Assembly: GCA_035640455.1 (NCBI GenBank)
Contig: DASQWB010000153.1
Span: 1 to 31,244, forward strand
Source of the DNA: AC-50 sp035640455
GTDB taxonomy: Bacteria; Actinomycetota; Thermoleophilia; Gaiellales; Gaiellaceae
Direction: 5' to 3'
Length of the DNA: 31,244 nt
Under the pieces are notes generated by a model that did no database searches, had not been told where the DNA came from, and worked only from the letters and a program-made list of their open reading frames with translations. Shown here in pieces: positions 1-8,382 of the stretch. Made by a program: the position numbers and the translations under genes. The stretch's first letter is position 1. Each line of letters opens with the position of its first letter.

Positions 1-588
1 GTACGCCGCCTCGTTGATGAACGGCATGAGGATCCGGTTCGAGACGAAGCCGGGGAAGTCACGCGCCTCGGCCGGCTCCTTGCCGACGTCGCGGGCGAGC
101 TCGGCGATCGCGGCCGCGGTCTCGTCGGAGGTCTGGAGGCCGCGGATCACCTCGACGAGACGGAGCACCGGCACGGGGTTGAAGAAGTGCATGCCGACAA
201 CCCGGTCCGGCCGCCCGGTCACCGCGGCGAGCGAGGTGATCGGGATCGACGATGTGTTCGAGGCGAGGATCGCCTCGGGCGGGAGCACCTCGTCGGCGCG
301 GCGGAAGACGTCCTCCTTCACGGCGGCGTCCTCGACCACGGCCTCGATCATCAGGTCGGCGGCGGTCAGGTCCTCGACGGGCTCGACCTGCGCGAGCACC
401 TCGTCCGGATCGGCCCCGCCCTTCTCGGCCAGCTTGGCGAGACTGCGCCGCATCGTCTCCAGTCCGCGTTCGACCGCCCCAGGCGCGGCGTCGTGGAGGA
501 GCACGTGCCGGCCCGACGCGGCGACCACCTGCGCGATCCCGCCGCCCATCTGACCGGCGCCGACGACCAGGACGCGCTCGAACTTCAC
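1..588 (-). CDS. 3-hydroxyacyl-CoA (3-hydroxybutyryl-CoA) dehydrogenase, partial at left edge
   Basis: NAD-dependent oxidation of 3-hydroxyacyl-CoA to 3-ketoacyl-CoA in beta-oxidation or butanoate metabolism, in the cytoplasm. The 196 visible residues start at a GTG (588) and show the N-terminal Rossmann fold with the VVGAGQMGGGIAQ dinucleotide loop. They also show the ASNTSSI serine region and the MHFFNPVPVLRLVEVI segment holding the family's catalytic His and Glu. The C-terminal helical dimerisation domain lies beyond base 1; full-length members have about 285 residues. The start is supported by the GxGxxG loop falling about ten residues in, and by a TAGCCT -10 box six bases upstream, which suggests a leaderless mRNA. 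The thiolase at 3115-4266 could act in the same pathway, although three genes lie between them. Exact chain-length preference cannot be read. Confidence 0.93.
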   Translation of the reverse strand, partial: MKFERVLVVGAGQMGGGIAQVVAASGRHVLLHDAAPGAVERGLETMRRSLAKLAEKGGADPDEVLAQVEPVEDLTAADLMIEAVVEDAAVKEDVFRRADEVLPPEAILASNTSSIPITSLAAVTGRPDRVVGMHFFNPVPVLRLVEVIRGLQTSDETAAAIAELARDVGKEPAEARDFPGFVSNRILMPFINEAAY

Positions 589-594
589 GCGCGG

Positions 595-600
595 AGGCTA
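595..600 (-). promoter_or_regulatory. -10 box of a leaderless promoter for the acyl-CoA dehydrogenase gene
   Basis: TAGCCT on the minus strand, six bases before the GTG at 588. There is no Shine-Dalgarno between the box and the start, so transcription should begin at or next to the start codon. The plus strand has TAGGCT at 607-612, so the two divergent promoters overlap in this 53-base gap. Confidence 0.5.
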
Positions 601-641
601 ACCGCGTAGGCTGGCGCGGGTCATCGACAAGGGAGGGAGAC

Positions 642-926
642 GTGGCATACGCACGTGCCGTGACGTTCGAGGGCGTCGACAAGAACCGGATGGACGAGCT
701 TGCGAAGGAGATCCGCGAGGGCGAGCCGCCGGAGGGGCTGCCCGCGAGCGAGATCGTCGTCCTCCACGACGCCGACGGCCAGAGGTCGCTCGTGCTCGTC
801 TTCTTCGAGAGCGAGGACGACTATCGCAAGGGCGACGAGACGCTGAACGCGATGCCGGCGGGCGAGACGCCCGGTCGGCGGACGTCGGTAACGAAGTACG
901 AGGTCGCCGCCAGGCGCAGCGCCTAA
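642..926 (+). CDS. Small hypothetical protein, possibly dimeric alpha/beta-barrel-like
   Basis: 94 residues from a GTG at 642, chosen because GGGAGGGAG at 631-639 is a good Shine-Dalgarno and a TAGGCT -10 box lies at 607-612. There is no signal peptide or membrane segment. The protein is acidic, and the stretch from IVVLHDADGQRSLVLVFFES to the C-terminal RTSVTKYEVA has a strand-helix-strand pattern resembling ferredoxin-like ABM/DABB proteins, where similar short chains form dimers. I do not recognise a named family. It is divergent from the 3-hydroxyacyl-CoA dehydrogenase gene, and its stop is 24 bases from the stop of the convergent secreted-protein gene. Function is unknown. Confidence 0.75.
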   Translation: MAYARAVTFEGVDKNRMDELAKEIREGEPPEGLPASEIVVLHDADGQRSLVLVFFESEDDYRKGDETLNAMPAGETPGRRTSVTKYEVAARRSA

Positions 927-949
927 TAGCGGCTACTCGCCCTCACCGG

Positions 950-1921
950 TCAGTTCGTGGCCGTGCGGGCCCGCAAGCCGTAGCGGCCCTTCAGACGAAC
1001 GGCGCCGAGGAGGAGCGCGGCGCCGAGTGCTGCCCCGAGGCCGACCGTCCACCACGGAAAGTCGCCGGATCGGGAGGCCGCGACATGGACCGAGCCCGGG
1101 TGCGAGATCCGCCACGTTCCCCGCGCGATGGCGAGGTACTCGTGGCCGTTCGGCGAGTGGAGGCTCAGCGTCCGGCCGCCGTCGCGGAGTGACATCCGCA
1201 GCCGCCAGACGCCGTTCTGGCTTCCGTGCCACGGGATGCCCACGCAGTGCGCGACCCCGCGGACGGTGTCGAGCGCGTGCACGAACGGATAGCCGTCGGG
1301 ACGGGCGTACAGCGTGTAGACCCAGCGCCCGTCGGCGCTCGTCGCGCGCGTGAGCGGCCAGCCGGCCATCACCCAGCCGCGCTGCGTCCGGTCGGCGATG
1401 CGGCCGGGCAGGAGCCGGTTCAGGTCGAGGTCGTAGGCACGGACGACGTAGCGGTTCAGGTCCCGCTTCGAGACGTGCTGGATGAGGTAGAGCTTCGAGC
1501 CGTCCGGCGAGAGCGCGTCGAAGGAGAAGTCGCCCTTCAGGCTTACGCGGCCCATCGACCGGAAGGTGGCAGTGCTCAGGAGCTCGAACGAGCTTCGCTT
1601 CCGCAACGGGTAGCCGACCTGTGTCGGCGCGAGCACGAGCGTCCAGCCGTCGCGGCTAACCCCGCCGATCGAGCCGTCGTAGGCGACCGAGGGGATCCCC
1701 CACTTGCCGGGAATCGTCGTCCAGCGCACGACGCTGCCGTCCTTGATCTCCTGCACGACGGTGTTCGAGCCGCTGTCGACGGCGACGTAGCGGACTCCGC
1801 CGCCCGGCCCAGGCGCCCCCGCCCCACCCTGGAGCCCCGGCGGCACCGATCCTCCGTCCGCGAAGGCGACCGGCGCGGCGGCGAGCGCGGCGACGGCAAA
1901 CGGAAGCAGGCGGCGGAGCAT
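950..1921 (-). CDS. Secreted, membrane-tethered protein of unknown function (paralogue B)
   Basis: 323 residues. An N-terminal signal peptide (MLRRLLPFAVAALAAAPVAFA, about residues 1-21) and one membrane helix near the C-terminus (WWTVGLGAALGAALLLGAV) followed by an Arg/Lys-rich tail predict an extracytoplasmic domain anchored to the membrane. The middle is rich in beta strands, with SFDALSPDGSKLYLIQHVS and DGRWVYTLY segments like propeller blades, but I cannot assign a family. GAAGGAGGA lies just before the ATG. It follows its paralogue (1950-2939) after 28 bases, so the two probably form an operon. Conserved between them are RYVAV, WVM..PL.RATSA, GYPFVHALD.VRG.AHC and TGTWRISHP-like segments. 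The two probably arose by tandem duplication. Confidence 0.8.
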   Translation of the reverse strand: MLRRLLPFAVAALAAAPVAFADGGSVPPGLQGGAGAPGPGGGVRYVAVDSGSNTVVQEIKDGSVVRWTTIPGKWGIPSVAYDGSIGGVSRDGWTLVLAPTQVGYPLRKRSSFELLSTATFRSMGRVSLKGDFSFDALSPDGSKLYLIQHVSKRDLNRYVVRAYDLDLNRLLPGRIADRTQRGWVMAGWPLTRATSADGRWVYTLYARPDGYPFVHALDTVRGVAHCVGIPWHGSQNGVWRLRMSLRDGGRTLSLHSPNGHEYLAIARGTWRISHPGSVHVAASRSGDFPWWTVGLGAALGAALLLGAVRLKGRYGLRARTATN

Positions 1922-1949
1922 GGGGTCCTCCTTCGGTTGTTTGCCGGTC

Positions 1950-2939
1950 CTACGCCTGCGGCGCCCGGGCAGGTCCGGGCAGGCCGAAGCCGCGGAGCCG
2001 GACGAGCGCCGCCGCCGCGAGCAGCACGATCGCTCCGCCCGCGACTCCGAAGATCCACCACGGGAAGCCGGAGGAGCCGGGGCCCGCGACGCGCGGCGCG
2101 GCCGGATGCGAGATCCGCCACGTCCCCGTCGCGATCGCGAGGTACGGCTTGCCGCTTCGCCAGTGCAGGCTCAGCGTGCGGCCGCCGTCGCGCACCGAGA
2201 GCCGCAGGTTCCAGATCGCGTTCTGGCTGCCGGTGTACGGGATGCCGATGCAGTGCGCGGTGCCGCGAACGGCGTCGAGCGCGTGCACGAACGGGTAGCC
2301 GCCGGGGTTCTGGTAGAGCGTGTAGACCCAGCGCCCGCCGGCGCTTGTCGCGCGCGCGAGCGGCATGCCGTTCATCACCCAGCCGCGCTGCGACTTGTCG
2401 GCGATCTTGCCGGCCAAGAGCTGGCTGCGGTCGAGGTCGTACGCGCGGACGACGTAGTGGGTCAGCTTCAGCGAGGAGACGTGCTGGATCAGGTAGAGCC
2501 GCGACGAGTCCGGGGAGAGCGCGTCGAAGGAGTAGGCGCCGCGCAGGTCGATCCGGCTGCGAACTTGGAGGCTCTTCGCGTCGATCACGAGGAACGTGCT
2601 GCGACGCTTGAGCGGGTACTCGCCGTTTCCGGTCCGCGTGTCGGCGAGGACGAGCGTCGAGCCGTCGGCGCTGACGCCGCCGGCCGTGCCGTTGAACGTG
2701 ACGGCGGGGATGCCGAAGCTGCCGCGATAGGTCTTCCAGCGAAGGACGCGGCCGTCGCTCCGCCGCATCGCCGTCACGGTCGTCCTCAGCTTGCCGCCAA
2801 TCGCGACGTAGCGGATCTTCCCGCCGGGGTTCGTGGTGCCGAGCCCGCCGCGCACGACGCCGGGATCCGGCCCGGCCGCGAACGCTGCGGGAGCAGCGAA
2901 GAGGCTTGCGACGAGGCAGGCGAGCAGACGGCGCGGCAT
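1950..2939 (-). CDS. Secreted, membrane-tethered protein of unknown function (paralogue A)
   Basis: 329 residues, with the same layout as the downstream paralogue: signal peptide (MPRRLLACLVASLFAAPAAFA), a beta-rich ectodomain, then a C-terminal membrane helix (WWIFGVAGGAIVLLAAAALV) and a short basic tail. The ectodomain carries YSFDALSPDSSRLYLIQHVS, RYVV-type blade motifs and a single AHCIGIPYTGSQN region. The Cys in AHC is conserved in both copies. The start has a strong Shine-Dalgarno, GAAGGAGGA. It is the first gene of a two-gene operon with 950-1921, and even the leader sequence before the start (CCGAAGGAGGA) is shared, so the duplication included the ribosome binding site. Binding partner and activity are unknown. 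Confidence 0.8.
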   Translation of the reverse strand: MPRRLLACLVASLFAAPAAFAAGPDPGVVRGGLGTTNPGGKIRYVAIGGKLRTTVTAMRRSDGRVLRWKTYRGSFGIPAVTFNGTAGGVSADGSTLVLADTRTGNGEYPLKRRSTFLVIDAKSLQVRSRIDLRGAYSFDALSPDSSRLYLIQHVSSLKLTHYVVRAYDLDRSQLLAGKIADKSQRGWVMNGMPLARATSAGGRWVYTLYQNPGGYPFVHALDAVRGTAHCIGIPYTGSQNAIWNLRLSVRDGGRTLSLHWRSGKPYLAIATGTWRISHPAAPRVAGPGSSGFPWWIFGVAGGAIVLLAAAALVRLRGFGLPGPARAPQA

Positions 2940-3114
2940 CGGTTCCTCCTTCGGTAGCTGGCGGTTCTACACCGGCTGGCTCCACAGGGTTCCCTCCACG
3001 TCGACGGCGTCCGGAACCGCCAGGTCCCGGTGGCAGCCGCCGTCGCGTGGATGTAACGCAACTGTGGCGAGAGACGCACGCGGCGCCTGGGCCGCGGCCG
3101 CGCGTACCAGCCGG

Positions 3115-4266
3115 TCAGACGTCGATCAGGACTGCGTCGCCCTGACCCCCACCCGAGCAAATGGCGGCCAGCCCGAGCCCGCCGCCGTTCCGGCGCAGCT
3201 CGTGCACCATCGTGCCGAGGATGCGGGCGCCCGAGGCGCCGATCGGGTGGCCGAGCGCGACGGCGCCGCCGTTCACGTTCACGCGCTCGGGGTCGGCGCC
3301 GAGCATCTTCGTCGAGTTCAAGACGACCGAGGAGAACGCCTCGTTGAGCTCGACCCGCTCGACGTCGTCGATCGTCTTGCCGGCCTTCTCGAGCGCGAGC
3401 TTGCCGGCCTTCGCCGGCGTGCGCGCGAGGTATGCGAACTCGTCGGCGACGTAGGCCTGCGCGACGATCGTCGCGAGGATCGGCAGGCCGCGGCGCCGGG
3501 CGAACTCCTCGCTCGTGACGATCACGCAGCCGGCGCCGTCGTTCACGCCAGGCGCGTTCCCGGCCGTGGTCGTCCCCTCGGGATCGAAGACCGGCTTGAG
3601 CGCGGAGAGCTTCTCGAGCGAGGTGTCGCGGCGCGGGCCCTCGTCGACCGCGAGCTCGCCCACCGGGACGATCTCGTCGGCGAAGCGGCCCTCGTCGATG
3701 GCGCGGACAGCCCGCTCGTGCGACCGCAGCGCCCAGCCGTCCTGCTCCTCGCGCGAGACGCCGAGCTCGCGCGCCACCTTCGAGGCCTGCTGGATCATGT
3801 GCAGCTTGTCGAAGGTCGAGGTGAGGCCGTCGAAGACCATCGAGTCGATCAGCTCGCCGTTCCCGAGCCGGTAGCCGAACCGCGCCTTCTTGAGCAGGTA
3901 CGGCGCGTTCGACATCGACTCCATGCCGCCGGTGACGATCACCTGGTGGTCGCCGGCGCGGATCATCTGGTCGGCCATCTCGACGGCGCGGATCGACGAC
4001 GCGCAGACCTTGTTGATCGTGTCGGCGCCGACCTCGATCGGGATACCCGCGCCGACGGCCGCCTGGCGCGCCGGGGCCTGGCCCGCTCCCGCCTGGAGCA
4101 CCTGGCCCATGATCACGTACTCGACCTCGGCGGGCTCGAGCCCGGCCCGCTCGAGCGCGGCGCGGATGACGATCGAGCCGAGCTCGGTCGCCTCCTTCGC
4201 GGCCAGCGAGCCACCGAGCTTCCCGAACGGCGTGCGGACGGCGGAGACGATCACTGAGCGGCTCAC
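3115..4266 (-). CDS. Acetyl-CoA C-acyltransferase (thiolase)
   Basis: Thiolase: condenses two acetyl-CoA to acetoacetyl-CoA or, in reverse, cleaves 3-ketoacyl-CoA. The 383-residue length is typical. The nucleophilic Cys is C88 in TINKVCASSIRA; the family more often has CGS here. GGMESMSNAPYL, the GHPIGASGAR His motif and the C-terminal CSGGGQGDAVLI with the second catalytic Cys are all present. The GTG start at 4266 immediately precedes the standard SRSVIVSAVRTPFGK opening. AGCCTA (minus-strand TAGGCT) at 4276-4281 could be its -10 box, giving almost no 5' leader. It is divergent from the MFS gene with only 40 bases between. It may act with the 3-hydroxyacyl-CoA dehydrogenase at the left edge. 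Biosynthetic and degradative thiolases cannot be separated from sequence alone. Confidence 0.95.
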   Translation of the reverse strand: MSRSVIVSAVRTPFGKLGGSLAAKEATELGSIVIRAALERAGLEPAEVEYVIMGQVLQAGAGQAPARQAAVGAGIPIEVGADTINKVCASSIRAVEMADQMIRAGDHQVIVTGGMESMSNAPYLLKKARFGYRLGNGELIDSMVFDGLTSTFDKLHMIQQASKVARELGVSREEQDGWALRSHERAVRAIDEGRFADEIVPVGELAVDEGPRRDTSLEKLSALKPVFDPEGTTTAGNAPGVNDGAGCVIVTSEEFARRRGLPILATIVAQAYVADEFAYLARTPAKAGKLALEKAGKTIDDVERVELNEAFSSVVLNSTKMLGADPERVNVNGGAVALGHPIGASGARILGTMVHELRRNGGGLGLAAICSGGGQGDAVLIDV

Positions 4267-4275
4267 TGCAGGCCC

Positions 4276-4299
4276 AGCCTAGCCAAGGGCTTCTATCCT
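4276..4299. promoter_or_regulatory. Divergent -10 boxes in the 40-base thiolase/MFS gap
   Basis: On the minus strand TAGGCT (4276-4281) lies nine bases before the thiolase GTG. On the plus strand TATCCT (4294-4299) lies seven bases before the MFS ATG at 4307. Both spacings imply leaderless or nearly leaderless mRNAs, and the two promoters must compete for the same DNA. Confidence 0.45.
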
Positions 4300-4306
4300 C
4301 GGCTCC

Positions 4307-5461
4307 ATGCGCCGGCTCCTCGTCCTCGTCAGCGCGATCATGCTCGTGGACACGATGTTCTACGCGGCGCTGACGCCGCTCCTGCCGCACTACGCCGACG
4401 AGCTCGGGCTCACGAAGACGGGCGCGGGGATCCTGACCGCGGCCTTTGGCATCGGCACGCTCGTCGGCTCGCTGCCGGCGGGAATCCTCGCCGCGCGCGC
4501 GGGCGTGAAGCCGGCCGTCCTCGTCGGCCTCGGGCTGCTCGCGGCGTCGAGCCTCGCCTTCGCGTTCGCCGGCAGCGTCGTCGTCCTCGACGCGGCGCGC
4601 TTCTGCCAGGGCTTCGGCGGGGCCTGCACGTGGACGGGGTCGCTCGCGTGGCTCGTATCGAGGGCGCCGCGGGAACGGCGCGGCGAGGTGATCGGCTCGG
4701 CGCTCGCCGCGGGGATCGCCGGGGCGCTGCTCGGGCCGCTCGTCGGCGGCGCGGCGGCCTCCCTCGGGACGAGGCCGGTCTTCAGCGCGGTCGCCGCCGT
4801 CGGCGTGGCGATCGCCGTCGTCGCCGCCCTCGTGCCGGTCGGCCGCCCGGAAGCCCCGCAGACGTTCGCGCACCTCGCGGCGCACTTCCGCCACCCGCGC
4901 CTGCTCGGCGGCATGTGGCTCGTCGCGCTGCCGGCGATCCTCTTCGGGATCCTGAGCGTCCTCGCGCCGCTCCGGCTCCACGCCCTCGGCGTCGGCGCCG
5001 CCGGCATCAGCGTGGCCTTCCTCCTCTCCGCAGGCGCCGAATCGGCGCTCAGCCCAGTCGTCGGCCGGCTCGCCGACCGGCGCGGCTCCAAGGCGCTCGT
5101 CCGCGTCGCGGCGCTCGGGTCGGCCGCGGTCACCATGATCCCGCCGCTCCTCGACGACCGCTACGCCCTCTCCGCGATCGTGGTCGCCGCCGGCCTCGCC
5201 TACGGCGTCTTCTGGATCCCGGCGATGACGGGGCTCCTGGAAGGCGCGGAGTCGCTCGGCCTCGACGCGAGCTTCGCCTTCGCGCTGATGAACCTCGCCT
5301 GGGCGGCGGGACAGGGCATCGGCTCCTTCGGCGGCGGCGCGCTCGGCTCGCTCGCGGGCGATCTCGCGCCCTACTGGGGGGCCGCTGCGCTCTGCCTCGT
5401 CACGCTCGCTGCCGCCGGCTTGACGCGCCCCGCCTCGCGGGCCTACCCTGAGGCGACGTGA
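4307..5461 (+). CDS. Major facilitator superfamily transporter
   Basis: 384 residues with about twelve hydrophobic helices. The first runs from LLVLVSAIMLVDTMFYAALTP. The loop between helices 2 and 3 (GILAARAGVKPAVLVG) stands where MFS proteins have their signature loop, and LADRRGSKALVRV is the matching loop in the second half. Such proteins move small solutes or drugs across the inner membrane by proton coupling; the substrate cannot be read. The ATG at 4307 follows TATCCT by seven bases, pointing to a leaderless mRNA. The stop TGA (5459-5461) overlaps the trp leader GTG by three bases and the gene body contains the trp promoter, so read-through from this gene could also enter the trp operon. 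An export role for aromatic compounds is possible but rests only on position. Confidence 0.9.
   Translation: MRRLLVLVSAIMLVDTMFYAALTPLLPHYADELGLTKTGAGILTAAFGIGTLVGSLPAGILAARAGVKPAVLVGLGLLAASSLAFAFAGSVVVLDAARFCQGFGGACTWTGSLAWLVSRAPRERRGEVIGSALAAGIAGALLGPLVGGAAASLGTRPVFSAVAAVGVAIAVVAALVPVGRPEAPQTFAHLAAHFRHPRLLGGMWLVALPAILFGILSVLAPLRLHALGVGAAGISVAFLLSAGAESALSPVVGRLADRRGSKALVRVAALGSAAVTMIPPLLDDRYALSAIVVAAGLAYGVFWIPAMTGLLEGAESLGLDASFAFALMNLAWAAGQGIGSFGGGALGSLAGDLAPYWGAAALCLVTLAAAGLTRPASRAYPEAT
5420..5449 (+). promoter_or_regulatory. Promoter of the trp operon (sigma-70/HrdB type)
   Basis: TTGACG at 5420-5425, an 18-base spacer and TACCCT at 5444-5449 match the housekeeping -35/-10 pattern. The expected transcription start is near 5456-5458, which coincides with the GTG of the leader peptide, so the mRNA probably begins at or within two bases of that codon. 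The promoter lies inside the end of the MFS gene. Confidence 0.65.
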
Positions 5462-5526
5462 TTCCTGCCCCCCGCACCACCTGGACCTGGGTCTGGCGCT
5501 GCGAGCGGGGCGGAAGCGTCGCCTGA
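5458..5526 (+). CDS. trpL: trp operon leader peptide
   Basis: A 22-codon reading frame, GTG at 5458 to TGA at 5524-5526. It contains three Trp codons within five (TTWTWVW; TGG at 5482, 5488 and 5494). Trp is otherwise rare, so this clustering directly upstream of trpE and inside an attenuator-like RNA is strong evidence for a translation sensor. Ribosome stalling at the TGG codons when charged tRNA-Trp is scarce would expose 5509-5516 for pairing with 5558-5565 and prevent the terminator. The start overlaps the MFS stop and lies eight bases after the -10 box, so translation is probably leaderless. Short Trp-rich leaders ahead of trp genes are known in Streptomyces and Corynebacterium; this copy was found from the sequence alone. 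Confidence 0.85.
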   Translation: MIPAPRTTWTWVWRCERGGSVA

Positions 5527-5583
5527 ATCGCGACGACAACCCGTTCCCGCTCGAGACCTTCCGCCGGAGGTCTCTTTCGTCTT
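5470..5583 (+). promoter_or_regulatory. trp attenuator (alternative RNA hairpins)
   Basis: Segment 1 (CCCCGC, 5470-5475) can pair with segment 2 (GCGGGG, 5505-5510) around the Trp codons. Segment 2 also contains GGCGGAAG (5509-5516), an exact eight-base complement of CTTCCGCC (5558-5565). That pairing, the antiterminator, uses bases from the left arm and loop of the terminator hairpin at 5553-5574, so the two cannot form together. A ribosome stalled at the TGG codons blocks segment 1 and favours the antiterminator. A ribosome that reaches the stop (5524-5526) lets the terminator form. These pairings are visible directly; the mechanism is inferred from known trp attenuators. Confidence 0.8.
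5553..5583 (+). terminator. Rho-independent terminator of the trp leader
   Basis: GAGACCT (5553-5559) pairs perfectly with AGGTCTC (5568-5574). Two further pairs inside (T-G, C-G) leave a CGCC tetraloop. The U-rich run TTTCGTCTT follows at 5575-5583. The right arm contains GGAGG (5566-5570), so when formed the hairpin also hides the only Shine-Dalgarno-like sequence near trpE, although that lies 21 bases from the trpE ATG. Confidence 0.8.
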
Positions 5584-5591
5584 GGCATGAC

Positions 5592-6823
5592 ATGACCACC
5601 GCAGCCGACATCGCCACCGATCTCCTCACGCCGCTCGGTGCGTACCTGGGGCTGCGCGGTCACGGACGGGGCGCCTTTCTCCTCGAGTCGGTCGAGCGCG
5701 GGCGGCTCGGCCGCTACTCGTTCGTCGGCTGCGGCTCGCGCCTCTGCACGCTCGACGAGGCGGAGGCGGTCGGCGAGCCGGTCGTCGGCTACCTCGCATA
5801 CGACCACGTCGCGCGGCTCGAGCCGACCGTGCCGCTCCCCGACGACGGCCCCGAGCTGCCTGAGAGCCGCTTCGTCGTCGCGGACGTCCTCCTCCGCTTC
5901 GACCACGTCGGCGGCGTGGCCGAACTCCTGCGCGGCGATCCCAGCGCCGTGGGCGAGCTGCTCGCCGTCCCGCCGGGCCGTGTCGGAGTGACAGTCACTC
6001 GGCCGCGGCCCGGCAGGACGCGTCGGTTTCCGACACGGGCGCGGTACGAGGCCTCGGTTCGACGGGCGAAGGAACACATCCGGGCCGGCGACGCGTTCCA
6101 GATCGTCGTCTCGCAGCGCGCCGAGCGCGCCACGACCGCGTCGGCCGTCGAGCTCTACCGCGCGCTCCGGCGCATCAACCCCTCGCCCTACCTGTTCCTG
6201 CTCGAGCTCGAGGACCTCGCGCTCGTCGGCTCCTCCCCGGAGACGCTCGTGAAGCTCGAAGGCCGGCGGGCGAGCGTCAACCCGATCGCCGGCACGACGA
6301 GCCCCGGCCCCGGCGACGCCGAACGCCTCCTCGGGTCAGAGAAGGACCGCGCCGAGCACGTCATGCTCGTCGACCTCGGCCGGAACGACCTCTCGCGCGT
6401 CTGCGTCCCGGGCACCGTCCGCGTCGAGCGGTTCCTCGAGGCCGAGCGCTTCTCGCACGTGACGCACCTCGTCTCCGAAGTCGTCGGCGAACTCCGCGAG
6501 GGCGTCGCGCCGTTCGATCTGCTGCGCGCCTGCTTCCCGGCCGGCACCGTGTCGGGGGCGCCGAAGGTGCGGGCGATGCAGATCATCTCCGAGCTCGAGT
6601 GTTACCGGCGCGGGCCCTATGCGGGAGCCGTCGGGTACTCGATGCCGGGCGGTGGGTTCGACACCTGCATCGCGATCCGGACGATCGTGCTCGCGGACGG
6701 CGTCGCGCATCTGCAGGCCGGCGCCGGGATCGTCGCCGACTCCGACCCGGCCGCCGAGCACGAGGAGTGCCTGCGCAAGCTCGCCGCGCTCGAGGCCGCC
6801 ATCGACCGCGCGGAGGCGGCCGC

Positions 6824-6827
<4 letters not shown>
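5592..6827 (+). CDS. trpE: Anthranilate synthase component I
   Basis: Converts chorismate plus ammonia (from TrpG) to anthranilate, the first step of tryptophan synthesis. 411 residues, shorter than the usual ~500 because the N-terminal domain is compact. Visible motifs are LLESVERGRLGRYSFVG (which carries the N-terminal Trp-binding feature in TrpE proteins), NPSPYLFLLEL, GSSPETLVKLEGR, NPIAGTTSPG, LVDLGRNDLSRV and FPAGTVSGAPKVRAMQIISELE. The last four form the chorismate/Mg site. The ATG at 5592 is overlapped by a two-codon ATG-ACA-TGA at 5587-5595. The linker near residues 130-150 contains the inverted-repeat element at 5978-6038. A PabB role is possible by family, but the Trp leader immediately upstream makes TrpE the better call. 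The ATGA overlap with trpG implies coupled translation. Confidence 0.96.
5978..6038 (+). repeat. Nested inverted-repeat element inside trpE
   Basis: CCGTGTCGGA (5978-5987) and its exact reverse complement TCCGACACGG (6029-6038) flank an 11-base palindromic core, GTGACAGTCAC (5988-5998), extendable to 5986-6000. The same 11-mer occurs in the 28-bp palindrome at 15622-15649. Here it is translated as the linker between the two TrpE domains (VGVTVTR to FPTRARY), where extra sequence is tolerated. It may be an iterated palindromic element or a protein-binding site; coding coincidence is not excluded. Confidence 0.5.
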
Positions 6828-7359
<532 letters not shown>

Positions 7360-7363
<4 letters not shown>

Positions 7364-8382
7364 TCCAGCAGGCGCTCTCACGGCTGCTCGACGGCCACGA
7401 CCTGACCCGCGACGAGGCCCGTGGCGTCATGGGCGTCGTGATGGCCGGCGAGGCGACGCCCGCGCAGATCGCCGGCTTCCTCGTCGCGCTGCGTGCGAAG
7501 GGCGAGACCGCGGACGAGATCGCCGGCTGCGCGGAGGCGATGCGCGAGCACGTGCTCGCAGTGTGTCCGAAGCGCGACGACCTCGTCGATACGGCCGGGA
7601 CGGGCGGCGACGGCGCGCGCACCTTCAACATTTCGACCGCCGCCGCGCTCGTGGCCGCCGCGGCCGGTGCAGCCGTCGCGAAGCACGGGAACCGCGCCGT
7701 CTCGTCGGCCTCGGGCTCGGCCGACGTCCTCGAGGCGCTCGGCTTCGAGCTCGAGCTGACGCCGGAGCGGATCGCGCGCTCGATCGACGAGCTCGGCTTC
7801 GGCTTCCTCTTCGCGCCGTCGCACCATCCGGCGATGCGCCACGCCGCGCCGGTCCGGCGCGAGCTCGCCGCACGCACCGTCTTCAACGTCCTCGGCCCTT
7901 TGACGAACCCGGCCGGCGCGCGCTCGCAGATCGTCGGGGTCTACGCGCCGAGCCTCGTCCGGACGATCGCCGAGGTGCTGGCCCGGCTCGGCGCGCGGCG
8001 CGCCTTCGTCGTCCATGGGGCGGGCGGCGTCGACGAGCTCTCGCCGGTGGGGCCGAACCTCGTGTGCGAGGTCGTCCGCGGCAGCGTGCACGAGCGGACG
8101 ATCGACCCACTCGAGCTCGGCATCCCCCGCTGCCCCGCCGAGGACCTGCGCGGCGGCTCTCCCGCGGAGAACGCCGCCGCGATCCGCGACGTCTTCGCCG
8201 GCGCGGACGGCGGCCGCCGGGACGCGGTCCTCCTGAACGCGGCGGGCGCGATCGCCGCTGGAGGGCTGGCCCACGACTTGGCCGAAGGGCTCGAGCTGGC
8301 CCGGGAGGCGCTCGAGTCCGGGGCCGCCGCGGAGCGGCTCGAGGCCCTCGTCGCCTTCTCACGTGCCGAGGCGGTGGCCTGA
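7360..8382 (+). CDS. trpD: Anthranilate phosphoribosyltransferase
   Basis: Transfers the phosphoribosyl group of PRPP to anthranilate. 340 residues, normal for the family. Key motifs are DTAGTGGDGARTFNISTAAA (PRPP/phosphate loop), KHGNRAVSSASGSADVLEALG (anthranilate and PRPP contacts), FLFAPSHHPAMRH, RTVFNVLGPLTNPA and VVHGAGGVDELSP. The ATG at 7360 overlaps the trpG stop (ATGA). Its TGA (8380-8382) is followed with no gap by the GTG of trpCF in the same reading frame, so only this stop separates the two proteins. Confidence 0.97.

Noticed and set aside
2786..5629. A 947-residue minus-strand open frame
   Set aside because: It is out of frame with the real thiolase and paralogue genes, rich in Arg/Pro, and lacks any motif; a common artefact of very GC-rich DNA.
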